A DNA stretch of 64,000 bases from Marinicellulosiphila megalodicopiae (GCF_045862395.1 NZ_AP023087.1:4278001-4342000), one strand, 5' to 3'; positions 6,790 to 15,436 are shown, numbered from the stretch's first letter. Made by a program: numbers and translations. The notes: generated from the sequence alone by a model not told the origin.

Positions 6790-6803
6790 ATATAACATGT
6801 TAT
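6790..6803 (-). other. Possible cassette junction (attI- or attC-like core)
   Basis: On the minus strand GTTATAT at 6796-6790 fits the GTTRRRY core and is placed directly before the Shine-Dalgarno of the last cassette gene, where a recombination core is expected. It lies in the perfect palindrome ATAACATGTTAT (6792-6803). No attC arms are visible on its right, so it could be the core of an attI site. This is inference from position and a 7-bp match. Confidence 0.3.
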
Positions 6804-6836
6804 TAGACGGATTTTTTCTTCATTTCGCATTTTCAA

Positions 6837-7301
6837 TAGTTACCGTCGATTTATTTGAATAACACAATATACATGAGCTCAAACACAATTAAAATTACTA
6901 AAACAACTATTTTTTTGAAGTAAATACGGAATATGTCTTTGCTATTTTAGAGTCTTGATATAAAAACATAGCAAATTGCAGAAACACGGAAAAATAGATA
7001 GCAAAAAGAAATAGGGAAAAATTCTGTCTATCTGATAATTAACATCCCATGGGTTATGGGAGTTTTCTAAAATTTAAATGAAAATCGAGTAATTAAAGTG
7101 ATATTACAACGTATTTAGTAACAACTCCCTGTACATTCAAATTTTGAATTTTGAGAAATATGGATATTTTCCATATTTCTTGTCCGCCTATTTTTTTTTA
7201 CTATTTTTCTGTCTTTGAGCTGGATTTACTATTTTTTTGGCTAAATCTGGATATCCAGTCAGCAATAATAGGGAAAATATGTAACTCCTTTTTTATAGAT
7301 T
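6837..7301. other. Gene-free AT-rich stretch
   Basis: I see no coding frame with a plausible start and composition, no attC and no integrase remnant here. There is a small inverted repeat CCCATGGG near 7047. It separates the cassette array from the tandem repeats. Confidence 0.5.
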
Positions 7302-7612
7302 TGGATAGTTTTTTCGTAATGAATCACGAACCTACAGTGAGATTAATTTCTATATCGAGGTCTACGTGTGGGTGATATTTTCGTGTTGATTTGGATTGTT
7401 TTTTCCGAATAAATCCGGAACCTACAGGTGAGATTAATTTCTGCATTGAGGACGACGTGTGGATGGTGTTTTTCGTTTTGTTTTGGATAGTTTTTCCGAA
7501 TAAATCCGGAACCTACAGGTGAGATTAATTTCTGCATTGAGGACGACGTGTGGATGGTGTTTTTTTCGTTTTGTTTTGGATAGTGTTTTCGTAATGAATC
7601 ACGAACCTACAA
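7302..7612. repeat. 92-bp tandem repeat, 3.4 copies, with conserved hairpin
   Basis: Units start at 7302 (90 bp), 7392 (92 bp), 7484 (93 bp) and 7577 (36 bp, partial), each beginning TGGAT(A/T)GT and running through GAACCTACAGGTGAG. Every unit contains a short hairpin. In the two inner units the arms are TTCCG and CGGAA; in the two outer units they are TTCGT and ACGAA. Both arms have changed together, so pairing is kept. Units 2 and 3 are nearly identical, which points to recent duplication. Confidence 0.9.
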
Positions 7613-8204
7613 AAGCTTATCCTGTTAGTTAAATTTTCGGTAACGTCTTACGGCTTGCCCCCTTCGTTTCTTCTATATAGATTAACCTATATTTTCGTTT
7701 GGTATTGTATACATCGAGTCGCTCAATTGGCCTATAAATCTATTCAGCGATGGTATTAAATTTTTTATTTTTTGAAGAATTATGATGTGAGTAATATTTG
7801 GACCACAAAGGCTTTTAAGGGTTTGCTTTTTGATTGCTGCTTTGTTTGTCTATGGTTATGAAAATCGAGCGAATGCTGAATCAGCTTCGGCTTTGATTTT
7901 CCTGCGGAGCAATTTCAAATAAAAAGAGAGTTTCTAGCTGTCCCCCACGCACTTTATTACAAAAGAAACACATCACTTTCAATTTGAGTGTCTGACTATA
8001 CCGTCTGACTAAACCTTCTGACTATGCCGATTCAGGTCAACCAAATAGCCAGCCACTTTAATTGTTGAAACATCGATTATTGCTAATTTATATTTAGTAA
8101 TGTCCGTTGAACAAAGATACCCAAACAGCTGACGTAAAACTCATAATTCTTCCATTAGCGCGACAAGTCTAATAAATAATAATGATATTTTTTAACAAAA
8201 TTAT
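7613..8204. other. Intergenic region with a 13-bp triple repeat
   Basis: There is no credible gene in this stretch. It contains three contiguous 13-bp units at 7990-8002, 8003-8015 and 8016-8028 (GTCTGACTATACC and two variants). The composition around 7880-7960 is somewhat more GC-rich than the flanks, perhaps a decayed insert. Confidence 0.55.
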
Positions 8205-8834
8205 TTATACACTGTTTACTTTTTTTGCCACAATAAATAATGCTGCTTTTTCATGTGGCTGCCATTTATATTCTATTTTAAATCCCACTTTTTCAAATTG
8301 CTCAACTAACTCATCACAAGAAAACTTCATAACCAAAGGTGCTACCCCAAGTTTTGTCATAATAGGTAATATCCATTGCAATATCTTGGACTGCTGCTTT
8401 AAACAAGTTGTACTACTAATAAGCACTGCATCTTTGGGAAGGGAATGATATATTTTTTGTATCACTTCAGTGTAATTAGGCAATAAATGAAAGACACTCA
8501 ATGCCAATACCATTTCATACTGATCTTTTTTTATTTCAAAATCATCTATACCCGTTTGAACAAATTGAATATTGTCGATGCCTTTTTGTTTTGCTTGCTG
8601 TATACCTACATTCAATAACGGTTCGCAGTAATCAATCGCCGTATAATGCTTTACATTGGGCGCATGTTTAATTGCCGTGCCGCCAGTTGCACATCCTATT
8701 TCTAAAATCGATGTATTTTTATCGTAGTATTTTTTTGTTTCCTCTAATTTGTGTTGATAAGCAGCTTCATCTGCAATGGGTTGACTTGCATATTTACTGG
8801 ACATTTTATTCCAAAATTTAAGACCTTGATTCAT
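8205..8834 (-). CDS. Class I SAM-dependent methyltransferase
   Basis: The start is MNQGLKFWNKMSSKYA, chosen because AGGAGA lies 4 nt upstream; an ATG six codons earlier lacks a site. The 209-residue protein has the Rossmann-fold methyltransferase motif I ILEIGCATGGTAIK, the acidic strand-2 end YTAIDYCEPLL, motif with TGIDDFE, and the motif IV/post I region YEMVLALSVFHLLPNY. It most resembles small Methyltransf_11/25-type enzymes. The substrate (lipid, small molecule or protein) is not deducible. It stands alone, downstream of a terminator that isolates it from the glucanase gene. Confidence 0.88.
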   Translation of the reverse strand: MNQGLKFWNKMSSKYASQPIADEAAYQHKLEETKKYYDKNTSILEIGCATGGTAIKHAPNVKHYTAIDYCEPLLNVGIQQAKQKGIDNIQFVQTGIDDFEIKKDQYEMVLALSVFHLLPNYTEVIQKIYHSLPKDAVLISSTTCLKQQSKILQWILPIMTKLGVAPLVMKFSCDELVEQFEKVGFKIEYKWQPHEKAALFIVAKKVNSV

Positions 8835-8925
8835 GACATCTCCTAATTGCACTGGTTACTTGAAAGAGCATATCAAAAAAAATTTGAAATACACTATGAC
8901 CATTGGATATAAATCACACACAAAT

Positions 8926-8960
8926 AAAAAAAGTCACAAAGATTACTCTTTGTGACTTTT
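8926..8960 (-). terminator. Bidirectional intrinsic terminator
   Basis: A 13-bp perfect stem (AAAGTCACAAAGA, 8930-8942, and its complement 8947-8959) has a 4-nt loop and T-runs on both strands. It lies just after the stop codon of the glucanase lipoprotein gene and before the methyltransferase gene. Confidence 0.92.
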
Positions 8961-8986
8961 TAATTAAGCGTTAAATTTTATAAAAA

Positions 8987-11797
8987 TTATTCGCCTCTAT
9001 AATGATCTAATGTAATTTTCAAAATACCACCACTTGCGCTGACTTGATTTGGACTAAATTTCGCATCGTTTTCACCAAAAGTCCAATTCGCTAGACTCCA
9101 ACGGTTAGTATCAAGAGTATTAAAATCATCAGTCCACTGCAATACAAAATTACCTGTGTTTTGATCAAGTGATGAGTATGACAAGTAATCTAATTCCATA
9201 GAAACTGGATACACAGAATCATCAATCGCTCCCACCCACTCTGCAATATTTGCAGGCCAAAGGTTTAAACGTATTCCTTGCAGACTTGTTAAACTTGCGT
9301 ATTGATCAACTGTCATATTTTCTTTTCCTGCTCTAGACAAAAATTGTCCATCTAAGAAAAATTCAACACGATCTGGATACCAATCCATACGGTACAAATG
9401 AAAATCATCTGCTAAAGATTGTACTTGTGTATGCAGTGCATCACTTGTAATACGCTCTGACGCTTTACCAGTAATAATATTCGTTTGTAAATCAACGGCA
9501 TTATTTTTACCTAACACCTCCATATCAATTTCTTCCCAAGGCTCAGGATCGACTTCACTGCCATTTTTGTAAGTAAAATAACCATTAACAATACCACTAC
9601 CTTTTGCCGCTTTCATTCTTAATTCAATACTACCGTATAGATATAGATCTTCGGAGTAGATTTCGCCGGATGAATATAGCTTGTCATCGTTTAACGAATA
9701 ATCAACTTCTTTAGGTGGCGTTACAATAACCGAACCGTCCGATTTTGAAATTTCTAAATATTTAATTCTGATCGCTTCTTCTTTATATAGTTTTGGAAGA
9801 TTTAAAGCAGCAAACTGATTATTATCACTTTGTTGTGTACCAGTTAAATAATTACGGTAAGTATTTCGCGATTTTGTTTCAGCAACAAAACTCATGTCCG
9901 ATGGAACCAAATCTTTTACATCATTAAAAGAAACAGTTTGTACACCCCAGTTTGCAACTTCTTCACGATAAATTAAACTGCTCACTGGCACGCTAACTCT
10001 TAGCCATTGATCATGGTAATCACGATCAATCGTTAAATTAATTGTGCCATGAACATCACCTTGCGTCGCATAATCATCACCAGGAATAGGATCAACGCCG
10101 TCGTAGTTTAATTGGATATCTAAGTAAAATTCACCATCGTCAAATTCATCAAGTTGCGCTGAGGTTAAACCACTATATGCACTGCGAACTTCTGTATTAG
10201 TTGGTAATACTGAGTTTGCAGAATCGATATAAATATCCATTGTGATCGTACCTAAATCTGCAAACGATGCATTATCATTTGAAACTGGGAATTTAAATCC
10301 ATTACCATGCTGTGAATCCCAATCTGTATATTTTTTCACTAGAATATTGTTGATTGATTGTGCACCGTTACAGTTAGCATTCGCGGTATAGCCTTTATCA
10401 ATCACGTAGTCAGCCGTTGATTGAGCGATACCATCCCATTCTGTTGCATTAGAATTCACATGACTCCAATCGTTATTGATGTTTGACATAGAGCCATCAA
10501 CCAATAAATATCCGTCATGATCAATTACAGGATTTAAACCACATGTATTTATTGCATACAGTTTATGTTGAGCGCCTGCTGGAAGTGCAATTAACGAATA
10601 ACTTTCATCTCCAGTTGTGACTGCAGCTTCTACTGTAATCATCACAGGTGTTTCAATTGTATTAATGCTATCTTTGACAGTAAACGTAGCAGTATACACA
10701 CCTTCATTTACAATTGTGGTAGTTGCAGTTTCGCTATTAAATGCTTCATCATTTATTAACCATGAATAGCTTAAATTTGCATCATCTGCATCGGTTGCTG
10801 TTCCAGAAACAGTAAATGACTGTCCTGCTGTAACTGTGTAACTTGAATTAACGCTCACAACGGGTGCCACATTTAATTCAACTAACACGCTGATTGTTTT
10901 TATAGTTGGCTGATTTATTGAATCATCTGCCGTTAACTCAACTAAAAAAGTTTGGCTTGGTTGAGTTAAAGAAAAAATATGAGTTGGATTTTCTAAAGTT
11001 GAATCTCCTCCATCTTTAAAATCCCAATAATAGGTTATGCCATCACTTTCAGGATCAGAGGCATTTGCCATAAAATCCACCGAAACGGTATCAATAGTTT
11101 TTACACCAATTTGAAATGAAGGATTAGCAACAGGCGGATAATTTACTCCAACTTGTTTAGCAGGTACTGTAACTTCAACCATTTTAGTAGCTTTATTATT
11201 ATCAGTGTCTGTTACGCTTAGTTCGACATTATGCACTACTATTGAATCACCTAATACATAGTCATGAATTGGGTTTTCTAAACTTGAATCATTACCATCT
11301 TTAAAGTCCCAAAAATAAGTTAATTGATCGCCATCTGCATCTGCAGCATTTGCTGTAAACGTAGCAGAGCCAGTCGAGGAAATTTGAACAACCGGATCAA
11401 GTGTAGGTGTCCTATTTTCACTTGAAGTAACAGCAGGAACAAATACATTTACAATTTTAGATTTAAATTCTCCTTTACTGTCATACACAGTTAATTCAAC
11501 TTCATAAGTTGCATCCTCATTCAATTCAGGAAATTTATGTTCAAATGATGTTGCGCTTGATGATGTCGGTGAACCATCTTTAAAATTCCAGACATAAATT
11601 AAACTGTCGCCATCAGCATCGAATACTGTTGGGTTAAGTGTCACTGTATTATTTACTGCTGTTGTTGTGTTAAAACTAACCACAGGGGCTGCGTTATCTT
11701 CAGTATTTGTATTATTTGATGTTGACTCAGGATCAACACAACCTACGCCTGCAAAAATTGCAATGCTGCTGGCCGCACAAAGCGCTTTAAAGTTCAT
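8987..11797 (-). CDS. PKD-domain lipoprotein with circularly permuted GH16 beta-glucanase (licheninase type)
   Basis: This 936-residue protein has a lipoprotein signal with lipid Cys20 (IFAGVGC). Three PKD domains (about 36-120, 130-211, 218-307, each with a WDFKDG- or WNFKDG-type core) and a fourth Ig/PKD-like domain (311-390) follow. A beta-rich region (395-690), perhaps carbohydrate-binding, precedes the catalytic domain (about 698-936). The GH16 motif WEEIDMEVLGKN gives the nucleophile Glu756, Asp758 and acid/base Glu760. The strands that normally open a GH16 domain (WTDDFNTLDTNRW, NWTFGENDAKFS) are at the extreme C terminus (888-936), after the catalytic half: this is the permuted order known from the Fibrobacter succinogenes 1,3-1,4-beta-glucanase. 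It should cleave mixed-linkage glucan at the cell surface. Monocistronic, with its own terminator. Confidence 0.9.
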   Translation of the reverse strand: MNFKALCAASSIAIFAGVGCVDPESTSNNTNTEDNAAPVVSFNTTTAVNNTVTLNPTVFDADGDSLIYVWNFKDGSPTSSSATSFEHKFPELNEDATYEVELTVYDSKGEFKSKIVNVFVPAVTSSENRTPTLDPVVQISSTGSATFTANAADADGDQLTYFWDFKDGNDSSLENPIHDYVLGDSIVVHNVELSVTDTDNNKATKMVEVTVPAKQVGVNYPPVANPSFQIGVKTIDTVSVDFMANASDPESDGITYYWDFKDGGDSTLENPTHIFSLTQPSQTFLVELTADDSINQPTIKTISVLVELNVAPVVSVNSSYTVTAGQSFTVSGTATDADDANLSYSWLINDEAFNSETATTTIVNEGVYTATFTVKDSINTIETPVMITVEAAVTTGDESYSLIALPAGAQHKLYAINTCGLNPVIDHDGYLLVDGSMSNINNDWSHVNSNATEWDGIAQSTADYVIDKGYTANANCNGAQSINNILVKKYTDWDSQHGNGFKFPVSNDNASFADLGTITMDIYIDSANSVLPTNTEVRSAYSGLTSAQLDEFDDGEFYLDIQLNYDGVDPIPGDDYATQGDVHGTINLTIDRDYHDQWLRVSVPVSSLIYREEVANWGVQTVSFNDVKDLVPSDMSFVAETKSRNTYRNYLTGTQQSDNNQFAALNLPKLYKEEAIRIKYLEISKSDGSVIVTPPKEVDYSLNDDKLYSSGEIYSEDLYLYGSIELRMKAAKGSGIVNGYFTYKNGSEVDPEPWEEIDMEVLGKNNAVDLQTNIITGKASERITSDALHTQVQSLADDFHLYRMDWYPDRVEFFLDGQFLSRAGKENMTVDQYASLTSLQGIRLNLWPANIAEWVGAIDDSVYPVSMELDYLSYSSLDQNTGNFVLQWTDDFNTLDTNRWSLANWTFGENDAKFSPNQVSASGGILKITLDHYRGE

Positions 11798-12309
11798 TTA
11801 TCTTCCTCTTCTCATAGAATGAGAATGTAAATTAATAGTGATGAAATATGTTTAAATTTTTATTATAAAAAATTAATAAATTGCTTATAAAATTTTAGGT
11901 CAAATATAGTCAACCTTTTAAAATTACAAATCAATGTCACTATATTTTGATATATAAATTGTGAGACCTAATAGACATAAAATCGCCTACTAATTTACAA
12001 AACATTACATAAAGGTATACTTTAAATACATTATAGTTATGTGACACAGTGTCACATAACTCGAAAATACCCTTTAAAATAAGACCTTTTAACAGACAAA
12101 ATTTCTAAAAAAATCCAAAACTTCATACAAAACATAACATTAATTTTGTATTTTCTTATTAATTAAGCAATTGGAGTGATTATAGAATTTGTTTAAATTT
12201 AATGATAAAAACCTTTGTACTGAGTCATTATTTTTTCATACTCAGTTCATCCTTTATTAAAAAATCTTCCTTGATTTTATATTGTTAAGTAGCTTTTAAA
12301 TAACTATGT
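11798..12309. promoter_or_regulatory. Long AT-rich upstream region of the glucanase gene with a 25-bp palindrome
   Basis: At 12036-12060 there is a perfect palindrome: arm GTTATGTGACAC, one central A, then its complement. It lies about 240 bp upstream of the glucanase start and is not followed by a T-run, so it is more likely an operator than a terminator. It contains TGTGA and TCACA, as CRP sites do, but with a 7-bp rather than the usual 6-bp spacer. The rest of the region is AT-rich with no gene. Confidence 0.5.
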
Positions 12310-12366
12310 TTAGTACTTTTTTTTAGCAGCTTTTTCAGCAGCTTTTTCAGCAGCTTGTTTCTGCAT
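12310..12366 (-). repeat. 12-bp tandem repeat coding a Lys/Ala helix fragment
   Basis: A 12-bp unit (AGCAGCTTTTTC) is repeated about three times. Read on the minus strand from the ATG at 12366 it gives the 18-residue frame MQKQAAEKAAEKAAKKKY and stop. There is no ribosome-binding site. It may be the tail of a decayed Lys/Ala-rich protein; I do not claim a gene. Confidence 0.4.
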
Positions 12367-12390
12367 TTAAGTCATTATTTTTTAATTAAA

Positions 12391-13128
12391 TTAAATATGA
12401 AATTCTTTAAAAGTTTGAGCCAATTTATTTGGATGCTCCTCTAATAAAGTAAACATTGCCTTTGCAAAATCATCAGGATAGATATCTAACTGGCCCTGAT
12501 TTATGCCTTCAAATGTATTTATAGCCACACTTTGCCTTGTTGCTTTTGGCATTTGCTCACCAGGGGCTAAACGGGTATCTGTAGGTCCAGGATACACACA
12601 AACTGCTTTTATATTATCTCCAGCTAGTTCTATTCTTAATCCTTGTGTTAAAGACATCAACGCAGCTTTAGTCGCACTGTAAGGCCCTAATGATGGGAAG
12701 TTACTTAAGGCGGCAATGGACGCAATATTAATAATAAACGCTTGCTTAGACTGTTTGAGCAGTGGTAAACATTGATGAATTATTTTAAGCGGCCCAAAAT
12801 AATGGGTGTCCATTTCTAACTTAGCTATTTCAACTGCATTTGGGGCAGTATTAAAACAACCATTTGCTATACCTGCATTATTAATTAGCACATCTAAAGA
12901 TTCGATCTTTTGAGTTAGACTTTGGATATCGCTATCATCAAGCACATCTAATTTAATAGCTTTGATTATTTCTGGATTAAGTGCAACTACTTCCTCTAAT
13001 GCATTTTTATCACGCCCGGCCGCATAAATTGTACTTGCCCCGTTTGCCAATAATGCTTCTATAAACCCCAAACCTATCCCGCGATTTGCCCCAGTCACCA
13101 ATACCGACTTACCTTTTAAATTAAACAT
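12391..13128 (-). CDS. Short-chain dehydrogenase/reductase
   Basis: This 245-residue classical SDR carries the cofactor-binding TGANRGIGLG near the N terminus (residues about 14-23), the NNAGIANG motif (about 85), the catalytic Ser in IINIASIAA and the YSATKAAL catalytic Tyr/Lys pair. A Arg/Lys after the second strand (AAGRDKN) suggests NADP(H). It would oxidise or reduce a small alcohol/carbonyl. It is divergently transcribed from a LysR regulator 180 bp away, a common arrangement in which the regulator controls the enzyme gene. Confidence 0.92.
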   Translation of the reverse strand: MFNLKGKSVLVTGANRGIGLGFIEALLANGASTIYAAGRDKNALEEVVALNPEIIKAIKLDVLDDSDIQSLTQKIESLDVLINNAGIANGCFNTAPNAVEIAKLEMDTHYFGPLKIIHQCLPLLKQSKQAFIINIASIAALSNFPSLGPYSATKAALMSLTQGLRIELAGDNIKAVCVYPGPTDTRLAPGEQMPKATRQSVAINTFEGINQGQLDIYPDDFAKAMFTLLEEHPNKLAQTFKEFHI

Positions 13129-13161
13129 ATTTACCTCTTTTATCTATATGTATTGCATTCG

Positions 13162-13219
13162 TTTATCAGTAATTTGATAAACAGCTTTCTCGATAAACAA
13201 CTTTCTCGATAAAAAGCAG
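13162..13219. promoter_or_regulatory. Direct repeats between divergent SDR and LysR genes
   Basis: GATAAACAGCTTTCTC (13176-13191) and GATAAACAACTTTCTC (13192-13207) are consecutive 16-bp copies, followed by a partial third (GATAAAAAGCAG, 13208-13219) and preceded by an inverted TTTATC at 13162. The position in a divergent LysR-type promoter region makes an operator role plausible. This is inference. Confidence 0.45.
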
Positions 13220-13308
13220 TTTTATTTATTCATGATCAATTGACAATATAGCAAAATGGAATAACATTTATCCACCTTGCAAATAAATCAACCTTATAAG
13301 GCATTTAA

Positions 13309-14214
13309 ATGGATCAGAAGCAGTTATTCCCAATGATGAATGCATTTATTGCAGTTGCTACGATTGGCAGTTTTTCTCAAGCAGCCAAGCAACTCGGTTC
13401 ATCGCAACCTTCTATATCTCGATTAGTTAATGATTTAGAAGCACATTTAGGTGTGCGCTTATTGCAACGTAGCACCCGAAAGTTAAGCCTTACTGAAGCT
13501 GGTACTATTTATTTTGAAAAGGCCCATAAAATTCAACAGGATATTCTAGATGCCCAGCAATCGGTCAACGCATTTAAACAAACCCCTTCGGGACTATTAA
13601 GAATAGGTGCACCATTGCATTGGATTGATTTAATGATTGCCCCCTATTTGGCCGAATTTTTACAGCGCTATACTCAAATCAAACTTGAAATCATTGCAAC
13701 GGATCAGCATCAAGATATTGTACAAGACAGCCTTGACGTGGTTTTGCGTGTCGGCGATCCTAAACATTCAACCTATATTGCTGTTGCCATTAAACCTGTA
13801 AAGCTTACATTGTGCGCAAGTGCCAAATACCTTAATAGATTCGGCACACCCAAGAGCATCACTGAGCTGACTCAACACAATTGCTTAATTTATAATAAGT
13901 TAAATGAATGGCAATCATTAACAAACAACCAATTAACTCAAATAAAAGCACAGGGTAATTTAGATTCAAATTTAGTCACTGTTTTAATTTCATCTGCGAT
14001 ACAGGGTATGGGAGTCACGCTATTGCCAAACCTACTTTTAAAATCATATTTTGATTCAAATGAATTAATTGAAGTACTTCCAAATGAAAATTGGTCAATT
14101 AAACACGCAACGGTAGAAAACGTTTACGCTTTATATTCCGATCGAAATCACCTTGCGGCCAAAACCCGTGCATTTATTGATTTTTTTAAACAAAAAATTC
14201 AAGATGATTTTTAG
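13309..14214 (+). CDS. LysR-family transcriptional regulator
   Basis: This 301-residue protein has an N-terminal winged helix-turn-helix (about residues 9-66: FIAVATIGSFSQAAKQLGSS then QPSISRLVNDLEAHLG and LLQRSTRKLSLTEAG), a linker helix and a periplasmic-binding-like effector domain (about 92-295). It resembles the subgroup that often regulates an adjacent SDR or quinone reductase. It probably controls the divergent SDR gene and itself through the 180-bp spacer containing 16-bp direct repeats. The inducer is unknown. Confidence 0.93.
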   Translation: MDQKQLFPMMNAFIAVATIGSFSQAAKQLGSSQPSISRLVNDLEAHLGVRLLQRSTRKLSLTEAGTIYFEKAHKIQQDILDAQQSVNAFKQTPSGLLRIGAPLHWIDLMIAPYLAEFLQRYTQIKLEIIATDQHQDIVQDSLDVVLRVGDPKHSTYIAVAIKPVKLTLCASAKYLNRFGTPKSITELTQHNCLIYNKLNEWQSLTNNQLTQIKAQGNLDSNLVTVLISSAIQGMGVTLLPNLLLKSYFDSNELIEVLPNENWSIKHATVENVYALYSDRNHLAAKTRAFIDFFKQKIQDDF

Positions 14215-14288
14215 AAAAACTCTATTAACCAATCTTTAAATTACTGTTACACTCAGTGTTTATAGGGTAATTACAATAAAAATTATAA

Positions 14289-15371
14289 ATGGGAATCACT
14301 ATGTTTAATATCACTAAAAACAAGCAGCCTCACTTGCTCAACCAATATAAAACGCATCTTAGTGCATTACTAGATCGTACACTACTTCGAACAGACTTAA
14401 GTGACACGCAAAAAGAATTATTAATAGAGTTATGCAAAACATTAGACAACGCAAATAACTGGCAAGTCGCTTACGATATTGAACTGCAAATAATCGAACA
14501 TTTAGATGAAGATGAACTCCAAGCTTGTTGGTCTAGAAAACTGGCTGACAAAGAAGATTTAACAGAATCATTGCAAAAATTTTATAAAACGCAAAGTGAA
14601 TTGAAATTAGAAGGATCGAAGCTTAAATCCATGCTTGCTAAATTAGTTTGCGATTTGCAGTGGCGCTTTGAGGTAATTAGAGTGCGCTCTAATTTTGCAG
14701 CAAGAACTCGTTTTTTAATTGCCTGTATGTTTTTACTGTCCTTTTTTATTTTCTTCACTCCAACATTAACAAACACATTTTTAAATATAGAATTATTTAA
14801 AGATAACTTACGTTTGTATTATTTATTTACAGCGGCAAGTGCTGGATTATTAGGCGCCTCTTTTTCACAGCTCACATCAATGCGGACCAATTTATCACAT
14901 GCCACAATCGAACAAATTCGAACCATGAGCCATTTTAGTTATGTGGTAGCAAGGGGGGTAATTGGTGCAGGGGCAGGATTAATTATGTTTTACATTATTC
15001 AATCTGGTTTATTTGATTCAGTAATTTTCCCCAAATTTATTGTAGACCAAAGTCAACTATTAGATATTTTACAAACTCAACAGGCCGAGCAAACTCGCTT
15101 TACTGAAGCTGGTGGAAAATTACCTATGGTGGCGCACGACGTGATGAATGCTAAAACAAAAATGTTGGAAAGTTCGAAAACCGTTCAAGTAATGGCAACA
15201 GCTCACAGCAATGAGAACCTTTTGCAAGTAGGCAGTTTGCAAAAACCGTCTCAAGGTATTTCTCTTTTAATAGTTTGGTGTATTGTTGCCGGTTTCTCTG
15301 AAAAATTAATTCCTGGTTTATTAAACAATGCAGAAAAAAAAGCATTAGCAGAATCGGAAAAAGCTAATTAA
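14289..15371 (+). CDS. Hypothetical integral membrane protein
   Basis: A 360-residue protein; the start is MGITMFNITKNKQPH or, equally possible, the Met four codons later. The first 140 residues are hydrophilic and helical. Hydrophobic segments lie at about 143-163 (FLIACMFLLSFFIFF), 180-196 (LYYLFTAASAGLLGASF), 218-240 (VVARGVIGAGAGLIMFYII) and 325-345 (GISLLIVWCIVAGFSEKLI). Between the last two is a long, probably periplasmic, Gln-rich loop. I do not recognise a family. It stands alone, followed by short tandem repeats and a terminator. Confidence 0.8.
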   Translation: MGITMFNITKNKQPHLLNQYKTHLSALLDRTLLRTDLSDTQKELLIELCKTLDNANNWQVAYDIELQIIEHLDEDELQACWSRKLADKEDLTESLQKFYKTQSELKLEGSKLKSMLAKLVCDLQWRFEVIRVRSNFAARTRFLIACMFLLSFFIFFTPTLTNTFLNIELFKDNLRLYYLFTAASAGLLGASFSQLTSMRTNLSHATIEQIRTMSHFSYVVARGVIGAGAGLIMFYIIQSGLFDSVIFPKFIVDQSQLLDILQTQQAEQTRFTEAGGKLPMVAHDVMNAKTKMLESSKTVQVMATAHSNENLLQVGSLQKPSQGISLLIVWCIVAGFSEKLIPGLLNNAEKKALAESEKAN

Positions 15372-15391
15372 TATTCAACTATCAAATATTT

Positions 15392-15436
15392 AAGAACCAA
15401 AAATTAAATAACCAAAAATTAAAGAACCGAAAATTA
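15392..15436. repeat. 15-bp tandem repeat, three copies
   Basis: Three contiguous 15-bp units (AAGAACCAAAAATTA and one- or two-base variants) start at 15392, 15407 and 15422, between the stop codon of the membrane protein gene and its terminator. Confidence 0.85.

Larger units (their letters stand above)
174..6796 (-). mobile_element. Integron cassette array without integrase (CALIN-like)
   Basis: Seven small genes are separated by about 100-bp imperfect palindromes resembling attC recombination sites. Read on the minus strand each site starts with an RYYYAAC-type box, often followed by AAA, and ends with GCGTTAAAT-like boxes, so the array is oriented leftwards, in agreement with most of its genes. 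Stop codons sit in or beside the first box, as in known cassettes. No tyrosine-recombinase integrase gene is found up to 8.2 kb, so this is either the end of a larger array or a cluster of attC sites lacking an integrase. A group II intron fragment and a MITE-like element have inserted into it. Array structure is seen in the sequence; the name is inferred from family knowledge. Confidence 0.8.

Noticed and set aside
7343..7537. Minus-strand frame of 64 codons
   Set aside because: It is produced by the tandem repeat itself; the encoded text repeats with the unit and has no ribosome-binding site.
7302..7612. CRISPR array
   Set aside because: Units are 90-93 bp and directly contiguous, with no unique spacers and no cas genes nearby.
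8182..8448. Plus-strand frame of 88 codons with a Cys-rich start
   Set aside because: It is antisense to the methyltransferase gene, which has clear motifs.
12310..12366. 18-codon Lys/Ala-rich frame as a gene
   Set aside because: There is no ribosome-binding site; it is explained by a 12-bp tandem repeat.
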